Shown here: positions 9,200 to 16,483 of the stretch, in pieces | Layout: each line of letters starts with the position of its first letter | Position numbering within the stretch: the stretch's first letter is position 1 | Source of the DNA: Bacteroidia bacterium | Lineage (GTDB): Bacteria; Bacteroidota; Bacteroidia; SpSt-205 | DNA: 64,000 bases | Assembly: GCA_026414975.1 (NCBI GenBank) | Contig: JAOAHZ010000011.1 | Coordinates: forward strand, 30,518-94,517 | Direction: 5' to 3' | Made by a program: the position numbers and the translations under genes | Notes under the pieces: model-generated | Told to the model about the DNA's origin: nothing | The model's database searches: none | Seen by the model: only the letters and a program-made list of their open reading frames with translations

Positions 9200-11638
9200 A
9201 TGCAAGTAACTGTACAACCTTCTGCGACGACTCAAACGCGTCGTCGCATACGCAAGGTAGCCGTACTCGGAGCAGGCGTTATGGGCTCTCAAATCGCCCT
9301 GCATTTCGCTGGAGCGGGCTTTCCCGTGATTCTCTTGGATATGGCTCCTAAGGAGCTTACACCTGAGGAATCTGCCAAGGGCCTATCGCTCCAGTCCCCT
9401 CAAGTACGCAACCGCATCGTACAAGACCTTTTCCAACGCGCTCTAAAGCTCTCTCCTTCTCCTACGTTTGATAGCACAGTCCCTCAGCGGGTTACCTTAG
9501 GTAACTTCGCTGACGACCTTCCTAAAATCGCCGAAGCCGACTGGATCATAGAGGTCGTTGTAGAGGACCTTGGCATCAAGCGTTCCCTATACGAAGAGGT
9601 AGAGAAGTATCGGCGACCTGGTACGCTCATTACCAGTAACACATCTGGCATCCCCATGCGGTTTCTCGTGGAAGGCCGCTCAGAGGATTTTCGCCGGCAC
9701 TTCGCAGGTACCCACTTCTTCAACCCACCCCGTTACTTACCCCTTCTGGAGATCATACCGGGCCCTGACACGGACCCTGAGGTGATACAGTTTCTGATGG
9801 ATTTTGGTCAGATTCACCTCGGTAAGCAAACCGTCTTATGCAAAGACACACCCGCTTTTATCGCTAATCGGATCGGCGTCTTTGCCATCATGCATCTTCT
9901 CCATGCTTTGCGTCGGTATGGATTCACAGTAGAGGAGGTAGATAGACTCACAGGGCCTGTTATCGGGCATCCTAAGTCAGCCACCCTCCGCACGGCGGAC
10001 GTGGTCGGCTTAGATACTTTGGCTAAAGTCGCCAAAGGTCTGTACGACAACTGTCCCCATGACGAAGCCCGGGAAACGTTCAAGCTGCCTGACTTTTTAG
10101 AAAAAATGTTAGACCGGGGGCTCTTAGGTGAAAAAACGGGCAAAGGCTTCTACTACAAGCAGCGTGTGAATGGCAGCAGTGAAATCCTCAGCCTCAACTT
10201 AGACACCTTAGACTACCAGCCTCAGAAGAAGGTGCGATCTGCTCTTTTAGAGCAGCTTCGGAGCGAAGAAGACCTGCGCAAGCGTCTGCGGCTCATCGCT
10301 AAGAGCGATGAACCCTATGCTCAGCTCCTCCAAGAAAACATGGCTGCCCTATTTGCCTATGTATCTCATCGCATTCCCGAAATCTCGGACGAAATCTACC
10401 CCATAGACGAAGCCGTACGGGCGGGATTTGGATGGCAACTCGGTCCTTTTGAAAAATGGGATGCGGTCGGAGTAGAAGAAGGACTTGCCGCCATACAGCG
10501 GTTCAAGTACAAGCCAGCAGGGTGGGTCGAACGCATGCTGGAAAAGGGCTATGGGCGGTTCTACGAAGTACGCGAAGGCCGCCGATACGTGTATAGCCCG
10601 ATTCGGGAGGATTACATTGAAGTGCCTGGCCAGGATCGGTATATCTTACTGGATACTTTACGGTCAGAACGGGTAATATGGCGCAATAGCGGGGCCTCGC
10701 TTTTTGATTTGGGTGATGGAGTCCTATGTCTGGAGTTTCACACGAAGATGAACACCCTCGGTGGAGAGGTATTGGATGCTATCCATAAGTCCATAGACAT
10801 CGTTGAGCGCAGCTATGTAGGTCTAATAATCGGCAATCAGGGGGAAAACTTCTCTGCAGGGGCCAACTTAGCGATGATTTTCATGATGGCGGCAGAGCAA
10901 GAGTGGGATGAGTTAGATTTCGCTGTGAGGACGTTTCAGCGGACAGTGATGCGCCTGCGACATAGCGCTATTCCTGTCGTGGTCGCTCCTCATGGTCTCA
11001 CTTTAGGTGGAGGCTGCGAAATGGCCCTTCATGCGGACGGCGTACAAGCTGCTGCTGAAACCTATATCGGATTAGTGGAGGTAGGGGTGGGTCTTATTCC
11101 CGCCGGCGCTGGTACCAAGGAGATGGCAGCCCGTATCGCCGAACGATATGTAGAAGGAGATGTAGAGCTAAACTACTTTCGCGACATTCTCACCCTCATC
11201 GCTACGGCCAAGGTGGCCACCTCGGGGTTTGAAGCTATTCAGATGGGACTTTTGAAGCCCTATCAGACCCGCATTACGCTCAATCGCCAGAAGCTCCTTC
11301 GGGACGCTAAGTCCTATGTTCTTTTCTTAGCTGAAGGGGGCTATGTCCCTCCCCAACCCCGCTCACAAATCCGAGTACTGGGTCGCACCGCCTTAGGCGG
11401 AGTAGAAGCCTCCATCTATCAAATGTGGCAAGCTGGATATATCACTGAATACGACCGCCACATCACGCTGAAGCTGGCTTATGTCCTGGCAGGAGGCGAT
11501 CTCACCGGCGTTCAATATGTATCGGAGCAGTACTTGTTAGACTTAGAGCGGGAAGCCTTTCTGAGCTTGTGCGGGGAGAGGCGAACCTTAGAGCGCATTC
11601 AGCACATGCTCCAAACAGGGAAGCCGCTGCGCAACTGA
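9200..11638 (+). CDS. fadN: 3-hydroxyacyl-CoA dehydrogenase/enoyl-CoA hydratase, FadN type
   Basis: Bifunctional beta-oxidation enzyme of 812 residues. The dehydrogenase half comes first: Rossmann motif VAVLGAGVMGSQIA at 19-32, then the substrate part with THFFNPPRYLPLLE and DTPAFIANRIG. An enoyl-CoA hydratase (crotonase) half follows from ~500, with the oxyanion-hole type segments NFSAGANL and APHGLTLGGGCEM. This dehydrogenase-first order and the length match Bacillus FadN rather than E. coli FadB, where the hydratase is first. The usual partners FadA (thiolase) and FadE (acyl-CoA dehydrogenase) are not adjacent. The ATG at 9200 follows a 92-bp gap after the TPR gene. Confidence 0.9.
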   Translation: MQVTVQPSATTQTRRRIRKVAVLGAGVMGSQIALHFAGAGFPVILLDMAPKELTPEESAKGLSLQSPQVRNRIVQDLFQRALKLSPSPTFDSTVPQRVTLGNFADDLPKIAEADWIIEVVVEDLGIKRSLYEEVEKYRRPGTLITSNTSGIPMRFLVEGRSEDFRRHFAGTHFFNPPRYLPLLEIIPGPDTDPEVIQFLMDFGQIHLGKQTVLCKDTPAFIANRIGVFAIMHLLHALRRYGFTVEEVDRLTGPVIGHPKSATLRTADVVGLDTLAKVAKGLYDNCPHDEARETFKLPDFLEKMLDRGLLGEKTGKGFYYKQRVNGSSEILSLNLDTLDYQPQKKVRSALLEQLRSEEDLRKRLRLIAKSDEPYAQLLQENMAALFAYVSHRIPEISDEIYPIDEAVRAGFGWQLGPFEKWDAVGVEEGLAAIQRFKYKPAGWVERMLEKGYGRFYEVREGRRYVYSPIREDYIEVPGQDRYILLDTLRSERVIWRNSGASLFDLGDGVLCLEFHTKMNTLGGEVLDAIHKSIDIVERSYVGLIIGNQGENFSAGANLAMIFMMAAEQEWDELDFAVRTFQRTVMRLRHSAIPVVVAPHGLTLGGGCEMALHADGVQAAAETYIGLVEVGVGLIPAGAGTKEMAARIAERYVEGDVELNYFRDILTLIATAKVATSGFEAIQMGLLKPYQTRITLNRQKLLRDAKSYVLFLAEGGYVPPQPRSQIRVLGRTALGGVEASIYQMWQAGYITEYDRHITLKLAYVLAGGDLTGVQYVSEQYLLDLEREAFLSLCGERRTLERIQHMLQTGKPLRN

Positions 11639-11667
11639 GAGTTCTTTTTTTCGGTATAGCGCCACTT

Positions 11668-12387
11668 ATGGCGCAGACTTTTCAAATAGCCTCTTGCCTT
11701 ATAGAGGTGCGAGAGCCCGCCCGGCCTGTTAGGCGCACTCTCATTTTACTACCCGGCTGGAACTATCCACGAACAAGATGGTGCGATAGCTCATCTGTTT
11801 GTACGGAGGCCCTGAGCCGAGGATATCGACTCCTTCTCTTAGAGATGGGTAAGAGCATCTATGCTTCCCAAGTATTTCCTGAGACACGACCTGATTGGCG
11901 CAGCTATCCGACATTGCGAACTTTGATAGATACGGTCTTTCCAGAGCTTCAGCGTCGTCATCTTTTAGAAAATGGCAAAGGTTACCTGTTAGGTCTCTCT
12001 ACAGGAGGACGCGGCGTTGTTCTGCTTTTGGCTCACACGGGAGCATTGTTTGCGGCAGGAGCGGCTTTGTCAGGAGACTTTGATCCCCACTTAGATAGCC
12101 GAGACCCTCTTCTCACAGGTTGGTATGGCCGGTACAGTCAGCGGTGGGACGAGGTAGATAATCCGATGCGCCTGGCCCAGCGGATTCAGCGGCCGCTCTT
12201 TTTAGCGCATGGAGTAGCTGACCCTGTCGTTCCATACCAACACTCTCAGCGACTTTTTGAACACCTTCGGTCTGTACGGCCTGACCTGCCCTGCGTACTG
12301 CACTTAGACCCAAAAGGCAAACATGACTTCACCTTTTGGGATAAGTACGGACGATTAGCCTTGGATTTTTTTGAAGAGTATGACTGA
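11668..12387 (+). CDS. Alpha/beta-hydrolase, probable exported esterase
   Basis: Alpha/beta-hydrolase fold protein of about 239 residues. The nucleophile elbow is GLSTGG (Ser), the acid is in HGVADPVVPY (Asp) and the His in GKHDFTFW. These occur in the right order and spacing for an esterase D or dienelactone-hydrolase-like enzyme. The substrate is unknown. The start is uncertain: ATG 11668 gives MAQTFQIAS, but the 11 residues before it (RVLFFGIAPL, then Met) would complete a signal peptide ending in AQ like those of neighbouring exported proteins. The only near-start codons there are a CTG at 11635, overlapping the fadN stop, and a GTG at 11569 far inside fadN. The stop overlaps the next gene. 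Confidence 0.72.
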   Translation: MAQTFQIASCLIEVREPARPVRRTLILLPGWNYPRTRWCDSSSVCTEALSRGYRLLLLEMGKSIYASQVFPETRPDWRSYPTLRTLIDTVFPELQRRHLLENGKGYLLGLSTGGRGVVLLLAHTGALFAAGAALSGDFDPHLDSRDPLLTGWYGRYSQRWDEVDNPMRLAQRIQRPLFLAHGVADPVVPYQHSQRLFEHLRSVRPDLPCVLHLDPKGKHDFTFWDKYGRLALDFFEEYD

Positions 12388-12910
12388 AACGAGCTGGGTG
12401 GCGCTACTAATCGTAGCGCTGAGCGGCCTATTGAGCGTAAGTGCAGTCTTAGTTTTCTTCTGGCGTCGCGAGATAGAGGAAAGGCGCCGGGCCCTTCGTC
12501 AGCAGGTGCTTCAGACTACCTTGCCTCTGCGCCTTCAAGCCTTGGAACGGGCAGCGCTGTTTTTAGAACGAAACGACCCGAATAACCTTCTCCCTCGGAT
12601 AGCTCCACATACCTTTCAGCGCACCAGCGACTTAGTCCAAGCCCTGTTTCAGCTTGTACAAGATGAGTACCTCCATAATGCCGCTTATCAAATCTACATG
12701 GGACCCCAAGTGTGGTACGCCCTCCGCACAGCTAAAAATACCCTTCTCCAGATGCTCCAAACAACCCTTAGCGAGCACCCTCCTCAGCAGACTCCACCTC
12801 TAGTCTGGGTAGAATGCTTTAAGGAAAAGTGGCGCGCACAGCCTACAGACCCTTTTCAGGCAGCTCTCGCCTACACCCATCGAGAAATACAGCGCTTAGT
12901 AGAAGGATAG
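12380..12910 (+). CDS. Small membrane-anchored protein, conserved in Bacteroidota
   Basis: About 176 residues starting at ATG 12380, which overlaps the hydrolase stop by 8 bp. A single N-terminal transmembrane helix (WVALLIVALSGLLSVSAVLVFFW) is followed by a basic, coiled-coil-like helix (RREIEERRRALRQQ) and a soluble helical domain. The stretch LRLQALERAALFLERNDP, then YLHNAAYQIYMGPQVW, resembles a Bacteroidota family of unknown function in which LQAYERL-LFLER is conserved; that assignment is from memory. It probably faces the cytoplasm. Function unknown. Confidence 0.7.
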   Translation: MTETSWVALLIVALSGLLSVSAVLVFFWRREIEERRRALRQQVLQTTLPLRLQALERAALFLERNDPNNLLPRIAPHTFQRTSDLVQALFQLVQDEYLHNAAYQIYMGPQVWYALRTAKNTLLQMLQTTLSEHPPQQTPPLVWVECFKEKWRAQPTDPFQAALAYTHREIQRLVEG

Positions 12911-13249
12911 GTCTCATCAGAAGCAACTAACCTGCCTTGCCGAAAGCTGTCCTTCATTGTCCGAGGAAGGTTTCAATGAGCAGATATTCGTGGGCGCGAT
13001 TGCTTTAGGATAGGGAGGGAGGGAGTTAGCCAGGGGATTTGGATGCGTGCCCTCGGAGGATGCAACACGCTCTGTCACCTGTTTGAGAAGGGTATGGGCG
13101 AAGGATTTTTAGGGGTGCGCCAGCGCCTTCGGCGCTGGCGCACCCCCCTACTTCCCTGTTACAGCCAGCGCATAAACATTTAGGATGCGATTGAGCTGCC
13201 ACAGACCCATCTTCAATGCCGCTTTCTAACTTCGTCCTACCCACCCCTT
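12911..13249. other. Intergenic stretch holding a perfect palindrome
   Basis: 339 bases between two forward genes. It holds the 35-bp palindrome at 13112-13146. A short imperfect hairpin (CCTTC...GAAGG, around 12951-12970) may mark the end of the fadN transcript. I see no convincing open reading frame or RNA gene. Confidence 0.5.
13112..13146. repeat. Dispersed palindrome, copy 1
   Basis: Perfect inverted repeat: 16-nt arm GGGGTGCGCCAGCGCC (13112-13127), 3-nt loop TTC, then the exact complement (13131-13146). The same 16-nt arm occurs at 59316-59350 with loop GGA, and a related palindrome lies at 33981-34014. A T5 run precedes the hairpin on the + strand (GATTTTTAGGGG) and no T run follows it, so it does not look like an intrinsic terminator for the forward genes on either side. 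Confidence 0.85.
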
Positions 13250-14260
13250 ATGTCCTCCCCCAGCAGAGAGACAGTAGAAACCCTATTGGAGTGGTACGCT
13301 CAGCAAGGGCGCAACTTACCCTGGCGGGAGACCCGAGACCCCTACAAAATCTGGGTGATAGAGACCATCCTTCAGCAGACCCAGATTTCCCAAGCTCAAG
13401 CCTATATACACCGATTTCTAGAGCGATTTCCCACCTTAGACGCTTTGGCGGGCACCTCGTTAGAAGCGATTTTAGAAGTGTGGCAGGGATTAGGCTACTA
13501 TCGAAGAGCCCTTCACTTGCATCAAACGGCTCAGCAGATCGTATCGGCGGGGGGGTGGACAGCCGTCCAATCGCAAGCTAATCCGCTTCACTTCTTAGAA
13601 AGTCTGCCGGGTATAGGACCCTATACAGCCCGAGCTATCCTGAGCTTTACGGGCTGGGCTCCGTACCTCCCCGTAGATGGAAACTTAGTCCGTGTCTTGA
13701 GCCGCTTATGGGGGCTATCCAGTAGAGACCGCCGACTTTATCAGACCAAAGCAGACGCTCTGCCTGAATACTGGAGGAAACGAGAGATAGCCTTTGCGCT
13801 GATGGACTTGGCTCGGCTTCTATGCCTCCCCCGCCGACCTAAGTGTCTCCTTTGTCCTCTTGCATCCACCTGCGTGGCTTTACAAAGAGGGACTCCCGAG
13901 CAATATCCTCCAGCCTATACCCCTCGCCCCAAACCCACGAGGTCATTTATGCTTACCCTATGCGCAAACAAAGAGGGAGTGTGGTTACAAAAACAGCCTT
14001 TAGGTGGTCTTTGGAGCGGCTTATGGTCCCTCCCCATGCAAGCCACCGATGCACCGATGGTCGCTCAGCCTACCTTAACTCATGAATTCACCCATTTTCG
14101 GCTTGTGGGATATGTGCATCGCCAAGCTCATCCCCCTGATGATGCGGTGTTCGTAAGTTGGGCTCACCTTGCCCAATACGGTCTACCCGCTCCAATTCGC
14201 CGCCTACTTGCGCAGGAAGCGAAAGCTCAGGGTTTTTCCTTCTCGGTAGAGAAGCCCTAA
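13250..14260 (+). CDS. mutY: A/G-specific adenine DNA glycosylase
   Basis: Base-excision repair enzyme removing adenine mispaired with 8-oxoguanine. It has 336 residues. The helix-hairpin-helix is LPGIGPYTA (~119-127), the catalytic Glu is E38 in VIETILQQTQ and the catalytic Asp is D143 in PVDGNLVRVLSR. The [4Fe-4S] ligands are C192, C199, C202 and C208 (spacing 6-2-5). A NUDIX-like C-terminal domain starts at ~225 (GVWLQKQPLGGLWSGLWSLP). ATG 13250 gives a normal-length N-terminus. The 3' end overlaps the convergent M43 protease gene by 57 bp. Confidence 0.95.
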   Translation: MSSPSRETVETLLEWYAQQGRNLPWRETRDPYKIWVIETILQQTQISQAQAYIHRFLERFPTLDALAGTSLEAILEVWQGLGYYRRALHLHQTAQQIVSAGGWTAVQSQANPLHFLESLPGIGPYTARAILSFTGWAPYLPVDGNLVRVLSRLWGLSSRDRRLYQTKADALPEYWRKREIAFALMDLARLLCLPRRPKCLLCPLASTCVALQRGTPEQYPPAYTPRPKPTRSFMLTLCANKEGVWLQKQPLGGLWSGLWSLPMQATDAPMVAQPTLTHEFTHFRLVGYVHRQAHPPDDAVFVSWAHLAQYGLPAPIRRLLAQEAKAQGFSFSVEKP

Positions 14261-16459
14261 GTACAGTCCCTCCTCCCACTCCGCCACAGGAATAGCCGTC
14301 TCGCCGCTCCCTACCGTCCCTCTCCATATCAGCCGTCCCCCTGTATCATACAGGAGAAGTTCAGCTGAAGGACCTGCTGGCAGAGAAATCCAAAGTTGAT
14401 CCCGAGCTGGGACGGGATAAATCCGCACCCCATCAAGGCTTTCACCCCTCTCTATGCTCGTGTATATTCCATTGCTTGTATATGAGGCCTCCCATCCGGC
14501 CCGAGTAATAGAGCTGTCGGAAGTAAAAACAATCAGCATTTTACCGCTATTCGCAGTGATGGAGGGTGAGATATTAGCACCACTGTAAGAACCTAATAAG
14601 GGGGCATTGGTCGTGGTGCCATCGTATATCCGGACAAAATCGTAGTTAGCCTCGGTGTTAAAGCTACTAAAAGTGAGCCGAACCCATGTAGCGCCTGGCG
14701 GCTGGATTAGCCAGCTACAGAGAGAGCGGTTGGTGTAATCACTTACACCACTCTCATCCGATACGGTTCCAGAAGGAGCTGTGAGAATGGTGGTGCCGCT
14801 ACAATAGGGCGTACTTATCGTTGTGTAGGTGAGAGACCAACCTTGCTCGGTGACGCTATTGTCTGTAGTGAAATATATCGTCGCCTCAGGTATAGACGTA
14901 GTTACGACGGGAGGAAGGTTGGTACCTGAGAAGCGCCGAACCATATACGAGACATTCGGCTGCAGGCCGTCATAAATGGTTACAAAGTCGTAGCTGGCTT
15001 CGGTTCGGAAGCTATTGAACTGTATGCGAATCCCCGCCCCTTGGCCCGGCTGAATAACCCAGCGACAGTCCGCATCATTTCGGTAGTTGTTGGGACCACT
15101 GCCATCACTGATAGTTCCACTACTCTGCGTGAGAAGCTGAGTACCTCCACAGCTTCCAGGCACCTGAGCGGTGTAAGAGGCTTGAAACCCTGCTGCTGTA
15201 CCTGAAGCATTTGTAAACAATTGAACCAGCATGCTACCTACCGAAGAGGTAAGTGTGGGAGGTAGATTCGTCCCTGAAAAAGCCCCCAGTCGCGGTGCGC
15301 TCGTCGTAGAGCCGTTATAGACTATGACGGAGTCGCCTGTAAGAAGGCTGAAACTTTGAAAGGTGAGAGTAATAGAGGTAGCCCCTGAGGGCTGTATTAG
15401 CCAGCGGCAATCAGCATTATTCGGGTAGTCGCTGCCTCCATCAGAAAAAGTACCCGATAGAGCGCTAAGGGTAACGGTACCGCTACAGCCTCCCGGTGCA
15501 CTGCAACCTTGCGAAGTGAGAAGTCCAGCTCGGTAGCCCGTAGGACTCAATACAGCACGCATGCGATTCTTTTGACCTTGAGTGAATAGATTCATGCAGG
15601 CGTCATTCGTGTAGTCCATGTAGTTCATAAACATCTCGCTCTGGGTGTTATTACAAGCGGGAGCGGGCTTAGGAAAAGAAGGGCAGCCGTAGTTAGAGGT
15701 TTCATGCACGGGTGTGTCATTCACATAATCGTTTCCACACTGAGCATCCCCCCATATGTGCCGTAGATTGAGCCAGTGACCGACTTCATGTGTGGCTGTT
15801 CGTCCTCCATTATAGGGTGCTTGGGCGCTCCCACCTCGTCCAAAATACCTGAAATCCACCACTACCCCGTCAGTATTCGCAGGCCCTCCACCTGGAAACT
15901 GGGCATATCCTAATACGCCCCCTCCAAGACGGCAGACCCATATATTCAAGTATTGGTCCGTCGGCCAAGCATCCTTACCACCTTGACTGGAGAACTTTAC
16001 ATCGTCCGCATAGGGACTGAATGAAGTCTTAGTCGTTTGGGTACGGGTGATCCCTGTGGTGGGGTTTCCTTGAGGATCCCGGGTCGCCAAACAAAATTCT
16101 ATCTGGGCATCAGCCGCTACGGATGCAAACAAAGCGGGCGTATTGGAAGCATCGGCATTCTGACGGCGAAAATCCTCATTTAGCACTTGTATCTGAGATA
16201 GCACTTGAGCATCGGATATGTTTTCAGAAGCTGTACGATACACAATATGCACGACAACAGGAATCGTTATGACATTATTTGTGCGCAGGTGGGGAAACCG
16301 CTCCATCTGTTCAATGTAGGACCGAGTTTGAGACTCTACGGCAGCCATACGCTCGGCTATGGAGGGGTCCTTCTCTATCAAGTATTGAAGGCGCTCCATG
16401 GTACCACAGCGGTGCTGAGCATACAAACCGAGGCTGCATACAAGAATAAGGTGCCGCAT
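14204..16459 (-). CDS. Secreted M43 (pappalysin-like) metalloprotease with three CUB domains, T9SS cargo
   Basis: Exported zinc protease of 751 residues. A short signal peptide (MRHLILVCSLGLYAQ) precedes RCGTMERL, the usual start of this family. The catalytic domain has the zinc motif HEVGHWLNLRH (224-234) with a Met-turn NYMDYT (279-284). Three CUB-type beta-sandwich domains follow, each beginning CxGT... and containing CRW(L/V)IQP or CSWLIQP and a YDFV-IYDG-like strand (~322-430, ~433-545, ~548-655). The C-terminal ~80 residues (VRIYPVPARDQLWISLP to FRFLRK) match a type A T9SS sorting domain. The protein is therefore probably secreted by T9SS and attached to the cell surface. A TATCTTTA box lies 4 nt upstream of the ATG. 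Confidence 0.92.
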   Translation of the reverse strand: MRHLILVCSLGLYAQHRCGTMERLQYLIEKDPSIAERMAAVESQTRSYIEQMERFPHLRTNNVITIPVVVHIVYRTASENISDAQVLSQIQVLNEDFRRQNADASNTPALFASVAADAQIEFCLATRDPQGNPTTGITRTQTTKTSFSPYADDVKFSSQGGKDAWPTDQYLNIWVCRLGGGVLGYAQFPGGGPANTDGVVVDFRYFGRGGSAQAPYNGGRTATHEVGHWLNLRHIWGDAQCGNDYVNDTPVHETSNYGCPSFPKPAPACNNTQSEMFMNYMDYTNDACMNLFTQGQKNRMRAVLSPTGYRAGLLTSQGCSAPGGCSGTVTLSALSGTFSDGGSDYPNNADCRWLIQPSGATSITLTFQSFSLLTGDSVIVYNGSTTSAPRLGAFSGTNLPPTLTSSVGSMLVQLFTNASGTAAGFQASYTAQVPGSCGGTQLLTQSSGTISDGSGPNNYRNDADCRWVIQPGQGAGIRIQFNSFRTEASYDFVTIYDGLQPNVSYMVRRFSGTNLPPVVTTSIPEATIYFTTDNSVTEQGWSLTYTTISTPYCSGTTILTAPSGTVSDESGVSDYTNRSLCSWLIQPPGATWVRLTFSSFNTEANYDFVRIYDGTTTNAPLLGSYSGANISPSITANSGKMLIVFTSDSSITRAGWEASYTSNGIYTSIERGESLDGVRIYPVPARDQLWISLPAGPSAELLLYDTGGRLIWRGTVGSGETAIPVAEWEEGLYLGLLYREGKTLSFRFLRK

Positions 16460-16463
16460 AAAG

Positions 16464-16471
16464 TAAAGATA
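16464..16471 (-). promoter_or_regulatory. TAnnTTTG-like -7 box of the M43 protease gene
   Basis: TATCTTTA on the minus strand, one mismatch from the Bacteroidota -7 consensus TAnnTTTG. It ends 4 nt before the ATG, so the message would have essentially no leader. No clear -33 TTG element. Confidence 0.45.
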
Positions 16472-16483
16472 CTTATTATCGTT

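Noticed and set aside
9035..9304. Antisense open frame across the TPR/fadN junction
   Set aside because: It overlaps both coding genes and the spacer; no promoter and no family match.
13112..13146. Palindrome read as an intrinsic terminator
   Set aside because: The T run is upstream of the hairpin on the coding strand, not downstream, and an identical copy sits in an unrelated context.
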